From the NCBI RefSeq assembly GCF_000189635.1, contig NW_002476180.1:1-64000 (forward strand): DNA of 64,000 bases, given 5' to 3'. Below are positions 11,249 to 22,585 of the stretch, one piece after another (the stretch's first letter is position 1; each line of letters begins with the position of its first letter). This DNA is from Tetrahymena thermophila SB210 (lineage: Eukaryota > Ciliophora > Oligohymenophorea > Hymenostomatida > Tetrahymenidae). The notes below the pieces were generated by a model. The model saw nothing but the letters and a program-made list of their open reading frames with translations. It was not told the origin of the DNA and did not search any database. The position numbers and the translations under genes are program-made.

Positions 11249-14200
11249 TCAGAAAACTTCTTTAATTTTTTGCCAGTCGTTTAAAGATACTGTTAAATTT
11301 ATAGTTGATGAAGGCTCTGCTGACTAATTAAAAAAAAAAATTAATAAATTTATTTATTATTTTTTTTATTACTTCTTAATTAAACAAAACAGCGCCCAAC
11401 TTTTTAAGACTTTTAGATGACAATTCCCCTTTAGCAATTTCAATTTTTTGCTTAAATGAATTGGAGTTCTTCTATAACTTCTTAGTGACTTCGCTGCATA
11501 TTCTTTAAATATAAAAAATTTTAAATCACCAGATCTATTAAAATTAAAAATACTTGTAAGCTTCATATTTAAGAGCTTCTATTTATTTGTGTTCTTGATT
11601 TAAGTATTCTTTGATGTTTTAGTCCTTTTAGCTAACGTTTTTGTCTTTAAGAGAGCTTAAATCTATAACTTACTTACTAGCTAGTATTTTAAGACCATCA
11701 TGGTGCACATTTGTAGCTTTATTAAGCTATTACTATAAGAAGGAAATTTGATTTTCATTATTGTTCTTTTCTTTTAATTTTTTGAAAATCTTTAAGTTGT
11801 CAGATTCATTAGATAGAGTTTTTATTCTATCTTTTAAGTCTTTTGCTCTTAAAATGTTATTTTCTGTCTCATAATATTTAACTAAATCAAATTAATCTTC
11901 ATCAAATTAGCCATACATCAAGCTTTATCTTGAGCCTATTAATTACAAAATATTTTTTTAATTTTTCTCTGTTGAAAGTTATTTATTTATTTATTTATTT
12001 AGATATTTAATTTTTATTACTTGATTTAGGAGTATCACCGAAATTCTTTGATAGAGAAGATTTAAGTTGAAGAGGGCCTTATGAATTTTTTTGTAATGAA
12101 GATCTGATTATTTAAGGATTATTTTTAAGATTTTTAACTTCTTCCTAGCTCTCCTTATATTTCTTCTTCATGTTGTCTAATTCTTTCTAGATTATATCAG
12201 TAGCTTCTTTAAAACTCTTTTCTTTGTCTTAGAATCTCTTTTTCTCTGCTTCTAAAACTGTGACTTTTTCACTCGTTATCTATAATTTTACTAATAAAAA
12301 ATAAAATTATTATTATACAAAGCATAATTAATCTAAATTCATTTAATACCAACTCTCTACTCAAGAGTTTATTTTATTTTAGTTAAATTATCTATTTCTT
12401 GCTCTAGCTGAATTATTTTTTGCTTGCTTCCTTTTAACTCTTCATTAAGTTTTTTTTCACTTTCAATAGTTTCTTCAATTTCATCTATTTATTACTTAAT
12501 TTGTTAAACGATTTATGACCAGTATGAGTTGTTCTCTAAAATATCATTCTATTTGGTAATCTATCCCTACTAAATTTTTTAGTCAGCATCTGCATTCAAG
12601 CTGCTCAATAAATTAGCCACATCACTAATTACTTTTCTAAATTATTGCACTTTCTCTCTCTCTTCTTTTTATTCATCCTAATTTAATTATTTATTTTGAA
12701 ATAGTTTAATAAATTTTATTTAAAAAATATTTTTATTCAAAAAAGAAAAAAACAATTTTTTACAGTCTCTTCTTTTTCATCAATTTAATCTTTTAATTCA
12801 GTTTTAACAGGTGTAAAGAAAGTTCCAATTTTTTCATCTTAAATTGAATCAAAGACAGTTTATAAAGCTGCATTGCACTCTACTAATTTTCCTAATTTTA
12901 GATTATTCAATATAACTCCTGTTTCTAAGTTCTTAGAAAATTCATAAATTCTCTTTTCAAGAGTATTAAAAAGTATATCACTGTTCAGACCGTTTACATA
13001 TTTGTTTAAGAATATTTTAGAGATAAGCTAAACACGAATCAATTAAATATTCTTTTTAATGTCAACTGATTGAATCAGTTACTGTAATCCATCCTTGATA
13101 GCTATTTCTTACTCTTTTAATTTATTGTTAGCAGTTAATATTGGGTCCAAAGATACTTTAGGTGAAATATTATCTTCCATGAGATGTTTTAAAACAAGTT
13201 CTATGAAAATACCTCCAGCAACAAATGAAGAATTGCAAGGATTTTTAACTAATAAATTTAACTCCTCGTTGTCTTAAGTATTTGCTTAATTTTTTAAATA
13301 TAATTTGAATTAAAATAAATTTATATAATGAAAAATAGAAAGTAATTTTAAGGGAGATGAGGATGGATGGACAATATAAAAATTTTTTTATTTTTTTTAA
13401 ATGGCTGAAATATAAATAATGAGAAGAGACCCCATTTTGTTTTTATCTCTCCTTTATTGTGTTTTAAAGGTTTTTCTATTTAATATTAAAATATTTTTTT
13501 ACTTAAAGAGACATCGAATCTTCTAAGATAATAAATGTATAAGTTTGTCTGTTCTAATAATTAAATAATCCATAAGAAGATATTTAAATTTTCTTCTTTC
13601 ACAATTTGATCTGTGTGTCTCTATAGATACAAATAAAGTTCTTAATGTAATAATTCAGCCTTCTAGATGAGCTTTTGGATATTTGTCAAAAGTTTGATTC
13701 CTTCTGAATTAATTTTCTCAGTAATTGATTCAGGAATGCATGATAAATAAGCTTGACTCTTAAATTTAGATTCAATTTGGGTATTTATGCTTTCAATAGA
13801 ACTTTGAAGATATTGCTAAATAATTAACATTTATTATTTTATTTTATAAATTTATTAATTAAAATTACCTTATAGATTTCTCTTTTTTCTTAGTACAATT
13901 CCTACTAAGACTCAAGCAATTTTTGGATATTTGTGCTTTACTTTCCTTCCGAATTGTTTTAAATGACAGCATTTTCACTAGCCTCAAGTTTCATGTTTTC
14001 TGATTATTCCTTGTAGATTTTTGCTCTTTGCTTAAGCTTTTCAATATTTTTCTCTTAATCAATAATCTACTCCTCCTTTTCTTAAACAAGTCTTTTTTGT
14101 TCATAAATTTGATACTCAAGATTGTTTATCTGGTCTCCTAAATCTTTTATTGTTAAATCATAGTTTTCAAATAGTTCATCATTAACACTTTTGATTTCTT

Positions 14201-15852
14201 TGAAATTCTTAATTTCTTTTTTAAGATCTGTTATTTTATCTTCAAGAACTTAATTTTACTCTGTTAAATTTTCTACCATTTCTACTGCTTCTGATTACTC
14301 ATCTAATCTTTCTTTTAATTCCTCGATGTCTTCGTTCTTATTTCATAAAATAGATTTAAATAATAAATGAAAAATAAAAAGGATTACCTTTTTTTTAATC
14401 TAATCTTCTAAATCTTATATTTTTGCTTCTAGATCAATAATCTTAGATTCTAATTATGGTTAATTTTCTATCTTGCTTTCAAGCTCAATAATTTTTTCTA
14501 ACAAATCTATCTTTTCAAGTTCAAATTAATCATTTAAAAGTTAGACAGCTTGTTTTAATCTAGCATTAGCCTTAATAAGTTCAGAGTTAACTGAATCACC
14601 TGAAACATCTTATCCTTCAATAACAATACCTTTCATAGCATCTTCTAGTTAGATATCAGCAAGTTATTTTTCTTCTTTAAGCTATTTGATTTCTAGGTCT
14701 TTTTGTTGTATCTGTTCCTTAAGTTCATCCAATTTATGCTCAAGTGTTTCTTTTTAAATTGTCAAACCCTCAACTAATTGTTCTGATTCTTCAGCTGCTT
14801 TAAGAGCTTCATGAAGTAGGTCTAACTCTTCCTCCAACTTAGAGTAGTTTTCTTTGGACTAAAGCAACTATGTATTAGTCTCTTAATGTTTCTATTGTTC
14901 ATTTTTAAGCTCATCTTAAATAGTTTTATTTTATTCTTGCAATGCTTTATTTTAGTCTTAAAGTTCAGATATGCGCTTTAAAAAACCATCATTTTAATTT
15001 TGCAAATCTGATGTTCTAATTGTAAACTATTGCAACTATTCTTCCTTTTGAAGTAAATTAAAAAGTAATTAGATTTTATCTTCTACTCAAAATAAATTAT
15101 TGATAGAATAAAATAAATATATTTGTTTGAATAATTATTTACTTTGTTTTCAATCTCTTCTTTCAACATATTTATTTCAGAGTCCTTTAAAGAAAGTTAT
15201 TCTTCCAACTATTTAATTCCTTAGCTAGATTAAGAAGCAGATTACTGTTGAACCTATGAAGACGAAGGAATTTTAGATTAATTTGTTGCAGATTTTTCTT
15301 AAATATTTTTAATTAATTTTTAAGCTGTCGGTCCTAATACTGTAGTTCCAGTCCCTCCTCCTTATGTTGAAGCTGTTGATTTAGTTCCAACTCCCATCCC
15401 TAAAGGTTTAGTAAGAATTTTTTTCTCAACAGGCTTTTCTGCTTAAGGAGGTTATTCTGTTTATTGCTTTTCTTTAGGTGGGGTAGGTTGTTTAATTTGC
15501 TGAATCAATTGAATATGCTTTTCTTTTACAAACATGCAATGCTAATCCCTCCCTTAAAAGTATTGCTTTCCATTGAATTAACCATTATGAGATCCTTTAG
15601 GTAACTATTAAAAGTAATAATAAAAATTAATAAATATGATTAAATGCAAAAAATTTATTACATCTAACTCAACTCCTATCCAAATGCCTTCTTTTCCGTC
15701 AAGCTTAATTTATTTCAAAAAATTGATAGAATTAACTTAAATTTGTAAATAAATCATACTTGACCAATGTATAAAATGGTTCCTTCCTAGTCTTTATTAG
15801 CGTTATTTGTTAATTTAATCCTATCGTTAACTTTGAAAGCACTCTCTGCCAT
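11249..15852 (-). CDS. DCTN1: Dynactin subunit p150Glued homologue
   Basis: Twelve exons: 15852-15760, 15703-15662, 15604-15143, 15044-14388, 14336-13869, 13815-13503, 13284-12764, 12677-12350, 12290-12021, 11935-11554, 11502-11373 and 11323-11249 (TGA), 1246 aa. Residues 5-75 form a CAP-Gly domain (GTILYIG, GIWIGVELD, NGKQYF). A basic Pro/Ser/Gln-rich linker and long coiled coils to about residue 550 follow. Next is a helical block resembling the p150Glued dynein-associated domain (IPESI...LIQKAELL; LNLLVKNPCNSSF), then more coiled coil. Human p150 is about 1280 aa. It should tether the dynactin complex and dynein to microtubules. The join 15142-15045 is the least certain, because the nearer TAG at 15070 would break the frame. 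The 218-nt intron at 13502-13285 is longer than its neighbours. Confidence 0.85.
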
Positions 15853-17889
15853 TATTGCTTTTCAATTATGTTTTATATCAAAAGATTCCTAATTTAGATT
15901 GAACAAACTAAATCAATTTAAATACTAAAAAATTAATAAATTCTTATAATTTATTTATTTAATATAAAAATAAAAATATCAATTAATCTGCATACTTAAA
16001 AAAGTGCGTGTAGCGAAAAAGCAAGTAAGTAGTTTTTTAATAATATAGTATTAATGTTTAAATATAATTCAAATACAATTTTTTTTATTTTTTAATATTA
16101 TTTTTTTTACAAATAATATTTTAATTAAATTTTTTTAATAATAAAATAATTTTAATTCAATTTATAAAATTTTATTTTAGCATTTATTAATTTATTTTAT
16201 ACTATTGAAAGTAAAGTATAATTAACTTTTACAAAATAACTTTTTTTAATGAATAAATTAAACATCCTAAAACGTCATTATTGAAACAATTTTAAAATTT
16301 TTCTTTCATAAAATAAATAATTTTAAAACCTAAATCTTATTTTAAAAATTAAAGAAAAATAATTAGCCTTTTTGCTAAAAATATTCTGTTTATACAGTAA
16401 TTAGCTTTAAAATTGCGAATGTTGACTTGTTTTTATATATAAATCTATTTTACAAATTACTATCAAAGAATTAAATCTAGTTTAAGTTATAAATTAAATT
16501 TTTAATAAATAAATTTTTTATAATAAAATGTCATTAAAAATGTTTTAAATATTTACTACATAAAATAAATAATATTATAAGCTAAAATAAATATTTAAAT
16601 AACTAGAAGTATAAAAATTAGCATTTTTTACTATTAAAATTATAGGAGATAAATAATTATTTTAAATTTATATTTATTGTGTTAAATATTATCTTAATAA
16701 TAAATATATTATTATTCCAAAATTAATTTATCTGAATGATAAATAAATTTTTATTAAATTTTGTTTAAAAATTATTGAGTACAACTGAATGAAGTTAAGG
16801 TATTTTAATAGCATCGTTATTTATTAAATAATTTAAAATTTGAAAATTTACACAATAAATTATTGACAATTTTATGGGTTGGTGTTGATTTAAAGTTCAT
16901 TTGTATGAAAACTTTTTGAGTAAATAAAATAAAAATAAAAATTTAAAGATACTAAAGTTTAAGTCTAATAAAAAAAATATTTTAGAAAGTTCTATAAGAT
17001 ATTATTTTGGATTTATGATCTTTTAATAGTTAAAATGTGATGAAAAAATTTGAAAGAAAAGATTTAAAATTTATTTTAGAATTGAAATTTTAAATAATTT
17101 TAGAAATATAATATCAAAAAATACTAACAACTTTCAAGACTATAATTTTAATATTATAAATTTATAATAAAAAGTAATAATTTGAGATTTTAGAAATTAA
17201 ATTTGATGAAATTTATCTTTAAAAAATTTATTGAATGAATATAATTGACTGATTTATGCAAGAGTGAACTAATGGATCAATGAATTATGTATGTCATCAA
17301 GATAAAAAAATACGAGCGATAAGTTTTATGATTTAAACAATAAATAAAATATAATAAAAAGATAAAGAAGTGAATTGAAAAGTATCAAAAATATATTTAT
17401 TTTTGCATTGATTGATTTGAAGAGAAGAAAAAGGCAAATAAAAGCATACAAACAATATATTAATAGTAAATAAAATCAAATAATAGAAGGAAAGGAATAA
17501 ATAAATAAATTAATAAATCAAAAAGCAGTAAATAAAAGCAAAATATATTAAAAATAAATAAGTATTTTTAATCTCCAGTAAAAAAGGGAATAATAGAGAG
17601 AGAGAGCAAAAGAGGCTATCGTTTTGCAAATAATTCAATAAGAAATAATTATATATAAGCTAAAGAGCTAATAAATACTCTAGTATATTAGTTAATATCA
17701 ATACACATTAATATTTTTAAAGGGAAATCCTTTTTAAGCGAAATAAAAATTGAATTATTAAAACATAGATTTCAAACAAACTGGCTGACTGACTGATTTA
17801 AAAATTAAGAACTCAAAAAGTTTCATTAATTTTATTAAGATAAGTACTCTAAAACAAATAGACATATTAAAACCTTTAAATAAGCCTTA
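15853..17889. other. Intergenic between divergent genes, no gene seen
   Basis: A 2-kb, extremely AT-rich spacer separating the 5' ends of dynactin (minus) and the Kelch gene (plus), so it must hold both promoters. A short purine run (AGAGAGAG near 17598) and slightly higher GC after 17560 may be the transcribed leader of the Kelch gene. No conserved element was recognised. Confidence 0.5.
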
Positions 17890-19898
17890 ATGACAGAAAA
17901 ACTTGCAATTAGCGGAGAAATTCCTCAATCAAGATTTGGACACACAATAACATAGATTAGCAAAAACATAGTTATTCTATTTGGTGGTGCCACAGGCGAT
18001 ACTGGCAGATACAGCATAACAGGAGATGTTTTTTCTTGTGATTTAAATCTACGTCGCTGGAAGAGATTAAATCCAAAGGGTAACGGTCCTACAAATAGAG
18101 CAGCTCATTGTGCTGTCTCTATTGATAACAATAATAAACTTATAATCTTCGGTGGAGCTGTTGGAGGTAAATTAATTTAAAATAAATATGTTTTCTCTTT
18201 AAGTATAAATATTTGAATTTTTCCAAAAACATAAGATAACCTCCTTTAGATTAAGCAACCTATTCAAGGGTGTTGTTTGCAAAAATAGATAATTTGTTTA
18301 TCAAAATTTGAAATTTTATTGGACAGACACAGTCTTATTATAAATTTATTTAATCATAAAAAATATCTATTTTATATCAATCAATATTCCAGTTTTAAGT
18401 AAAAGCAAATAGAACTAATAAATTTTATATAGAAATTAAATTGCCTTTAGTAAATGAATAGATGAATGAAAAAGGCTTATTTTCAGACAAAATGTACTTT
18501 ATTGAGTGTTATGTTATATATTTTAGAAATTTAAATTCAACTTTTGCTAAATTAGTGAAATCTAAATTTAAATCAATTTATTAAATTAGGAGTTAATTTA
18601 ATAACCACTCGAATCAATGAAAATAGGCTGGCTAGTCTAGTCTGTCTAGTCTATTTTATAATTTAGACTGATCAGAAAATAAAATAAAGCATTTTATATA
18701 TAATAAAAATTACAAAAAAATAGATAAACTACTAACTTTATATTTAGATATTTCTATCCCATACTTATCAATTTGTTTTAATTAATATTTTCTAAATCTA
18801 ATAGGTGGTGGATTAGCAGATGATAATTTGTACGTTTTAGATTTTAGCAATGGCGAAGATTAAACTTATTGGTTGACTATACCAATAGTAGGTAGTACAC
18901 CTGGTAGAAGATACGGACATTCCATGGTCTTTATAAAACCATTCTTGGTAGTATTTGGAGGAAATACTGGTAATGAACCTGTTAATGACTCATGGTCTCT
19001 AAATTTAGAAAAATCTCCTTATTGCTGGTAGAAATTAGAGTGCTCAGGTGATATTCCTTAGGTCAGAGTTTATCACTCTGCTGCTTTATGTACTTCTGGA
19101 GCTGCAAATGGTATGATGGTTATATTTGGTGGTCGTACCTCTGACTCCTTTGCTTAAAGCGATACCTGGGGTTTACGTAGACACAGAGATGGTAGATGGG
19201 ATTGGGTGAAAGCTCCTTATAAAAATAATACAGAAATGCCTATTTCTAGATATTAGGTAATTATGATGATAGAAACAGAATAAAAATTCTTTTTCATTTT
19301 TAATAAATATAATTTGTTTATTTTAATATTATCATAAAAAATAGCATAGCACAGTTTTCTAAGGACCATTAATGTTTGTGATTGGAGGAAGAAGCAATTA
19401 AATGAACGATTAGATACATTTAGAAATTTATGACACTGAAACAAGTGATTGGCACAAATTTGCCGGAATCAATCGTTTTAGACATTCTGTTTGGATCATG
19501 GAAAATTTCTTATATGTACATGGAGGTTTCGATACAGAATCCCCAAATATTCCCACAGATTCTATTTTGAGATTAGACTTAGTTAGATTGTTATCACCCT
19601 ACCCAAATTTGATGAGGTAGATGCAAAAATAAGAAGCTATTAAAGCAACATAGAGCAGAAGACCAGAAAGCAATACTGCTATGGCTATTGAAATTGGTAA
19701 TAATACTAATGTAAATCAACCAATAATTAAACCACCTAATAATCCAAAGCCTTAAAATCCTTACTTAGCTTCTGATGTAGTAGTAGCTGTTAAATCTGAT
19801 CCTCATTAAGAAACATAACCTCTTAAAAAGTATCCTCTCAACAGTCTTGTCAAGGAAAATATTAAAATAAGTAAATAATTTTTTATCAAATATTTTTC

Positions 19899-19969
<71 letters not shown>

Positions 19970-21272
19970 AAAATAGAAAATAAACAAGCTATTTTTCTTT
20001 TAAAAATAAAAAACTTATTTATTTTTTATTTTCTGTTTGCTTTTTTATTTGAGGAGGTAATGAAATTTATTCATTTTAATAAAAGATTAACACCAAAGAT
20101 TTTAAAACGATGGTACGATGAAAAAGCAATATATTTAAACGATTATTCAACCTTTTATTGACAGCTTGCTCTAACCTGAGAACGAAAATTCTATGCAGAG
20201 AGATTTGTTAAGCTAAATCCGTAGAGAAAATATTATCAAATTATGTGATGAAGTTCAAAAGGTTTTCGAAAGAGAAACTATGGTTTTAAAAGTGCGTGCT
20301 CCTTTAAAAATATTTGGAAGTATAAATGGACAATATGATGATTTAATGCGTTTCTTCAATCACTTTGGTGCTCCATGTGATAGTGATTTGATGGACAGAG
20401 ATATCGATAGTAATGATTATTTATTCTTGGGTAACTACGTTGGTAGAGGTTCTGCTTAATTAGAAGTCATTCTGCTACTTTTCTCTTTAAAATTAAAATA
20501 TTAAGATTAATTCCATATGATTCGTGGTAATATGGAAGATAAAAGAATCAACAAAGCTATGGGCTTTGCTGATGAGTGCTATCAAAAATTCAACGAAGAT
20601 ATAAATGAACCAAATTCTATCTTTTAACGTATTAATAAAGTATTCGAATACATGCCTATAGCTGCTGTTATACAGGATAGTTTCTTAGCTTTACATGGTG
20701 GTATTGGAACTACTTTGCGTGCTATTGAAGAAATTGATAATATTCCTCGTCCTTTAGAAATTATTTAAGACCCTAAAACATACCAACATAAAGTAGCTTT
20801 AGAATTACTTTGGAGTGATCCAGTTTTAAATGAAAACCAATTAGAGAACGCTGATAATATCGAACATGATATTTTCTAATTGAAGAATATTACTCGTTTC
20901 GGTAGCTAACGTATTAGTAAATTTATGTAAGAAAATAATATAAGCTTGATAATTCGTTCTCACGAACCTGTCTACTAAGGTATTTAAATCTAAAATAACA
21001 ATGTAATTACCCTATTCTCGAACACCAATTACTGTAATAGATATCAGAACTAAGCTGCAATTCTTTCTATAATGAAATAACTCTAGATGCAGCCTAAAGT
21101 AATCCAACCAATAATCAACGTCAACAATAAAAGCTAATGGATAGATCTAGAAGCTATGATGGAAATTAGAAAATAAATCAATAAAAACAATATCATGGTA
21201 GATTAAGAGGAAATTATTCTTCGTAAAAGATAACCTACTCCTCCTAGAGATAAAGATCCTTACAAAAGTTGA
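17890..21272 (+). CDS. Kelch-PP1 (PPKL-like) protein with degenerate phosphatase domain
   Basis: Exons 17890-18166, 18805-19256, 19345-19870 and 20086-21272, 813 aa. Residues 1-390 are Kelch repeats (SRFGHT, ILFGGA, LVVFGGN, MVIFGGR, FVIGGR, LYVHGGF), followed by a linker. From about residue 435 there is a PP1/PP2A-type domain. Kelch plus PP1 is the architecture of the PPKL/BSU1 phosphatases of plants and alveolates. Key metal motifs are changed: GDxHG is GSING, GDYVDRG is GNYVGRG and GNHE is GNME. ALHGGI, LLWSDP and RSHE remain. Four of the six metal ligands are therefore missing and I predict little or no phosphatase activity, with a binding or regulatory role instead. Intron 1 is 638 nt. 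Intron 3 carries a (TTTC)n tract. The protein ends [15 protein letters not shown]. Confidence 0.85.
18167..18804 (+). other. 638-nt intron with AGTCT repeats and a hairpin
   Basis: The longest intron of the window, GTAAAT...TAATAG. Around 18632-18652 it has repeated AGTCT units (CTAGTCTAGTCTGTCTAGTC). At 18648-18669 there is an inverted repeat AGTCTA-10 nt-TAGACT. No reading frame inside it looks coding. Confidence 0.6.
19898..19969 (+). repeat. (TTTC)n microsatellite inside an intron
   Basis: About 17 uninterrupted TTTC units inside intron 3 (19871-20085) of the Kelch-PP1 gene, upstream of the acceptor at 20085. Being pyrimidine-rich in the sense strand it does not disturb splicing signals. 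Length polymorphism is expected. Confidence 0.95.
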
Positions 21273-22585
21273 TTTGATTCTCTTATTATACCTAATATTG
21301 AGTAATTTTAAATATAGTTTAGCAAGCAAACTAACTTATATAAATATATAAAAATATAAGCTTGATTTTAATATTCAAATATAAATTTTTCATTCATTTG
21401 ATTTTTGTTTTATTATAATAACAAATAAACAAATAAATAAATAAACAAACAAACAAAATACATACTTCTTTCTATTTATCTATCAAGAAACTTTTAAATT
21501 GAAATTGCTTTAATGAGGCCTACTACAATGATATAAAAACATATAAAATATTGTTTTAAATTCGATTAATTTTTCAAAAATTAAAATTAATTAGATTGAA
21601 AATACTTTCTTTCCTCATTCAAACTCAATATTTATCATTTTATAAATAGTAATTGCTGTATAAATCTATATCAGTATTTTAATTTTTTATATTTCTTTAA
21701 AACATAATTTCTTTTTAATAAAAAAAAACAAATTATTTTATGAAGAACTCTATTTTTTATTTATAAAAAGTAATTTAAATCATTAATTACATAAAATGTT
21801 TCAAATAATTTTCTAAAAGATATTAATTTTGTTTAATAAAGCTTTTTATATTTGAGTCTTAATTTAATATTTATGTTATTTTAGTTTAATATAAAAAACC
21901 AATAAAAAGAAATATATCTTAAATGTTTCTCTTTTAGAATGTGTTAGTAATAAAAGGTCAATTAATTTTCGAAATAAAGTTTTCATTCATTCTAGAATCT
22001 ACAAAAATTTTAAAAATAGATTAAAAATGCCTTTTAAAAAAATATAAGAGTGTGTACCTACCTAAGTAATTTATATAGAAGAAATTAAGCTCCTAATTTT
22101 TTAAGTTATCTCCAAAAATGAATTTTTTCAATCGAAATATTTCTTTTACTAATTCAATAAGATCCTTCATAAAAATATCTTTCCATTTAAAATATAATTT
22201 ATGAGTGAATTTAAATTGGTATTTTTTTACAAAATGTAATATTTTATTTTTTTATTTATGCACCCTATTCTTTCTTTCTTTCACACATTTCTTCTATAAG
22301 AAATTTTTAGACCACTGAAAATAAAAACTTTAGCTAAATTGAGCCTCTCACTCTAAATTTTCTTATTATATATTTTGAGTTATTAAGGTATTAAAACATT
22401 GGTTAAAATATTTCACTTTTAAAATTAATGAATATAGACTTTATAAAAAAGTTGAAAGAAGAAAAAAACATGCCAAAGGTTTAAACCTTATTAAAAGTTC
22501 TTAAAATTAACATTAATATATATTCATTCATATAAATTTATATAGGTATTTTTATTTTTGATAAACAAATTATATTAAATATTTC
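21273..22585. other. Intergenic between convergent genes, no gene seen
   Basis: AT-rich spacer between the 3' ends of the Kelch-PP1 gene (plus) and the double-BPI gene (minus). It includes short CAAA/TAAA runs near 21420-21450. No coding frame supported. Confidence 0.55.

Noticed and set aside
15070-15142. Shorter intron 3 of dynactin ending at the TAG near 15070
   Set aside because: It would put the following coiled coil out of frame. The acceptor at 15045 (CAAAAG|GAA) restores it.
16000-17600. Possible genes in the 2-kb dynactin-Kelch spacer
   Set aside because: Frames are open only because TGA is rare in AT-rich DNA. Translations are Lys/Asn/Ile/Phe low complexity without motifs.
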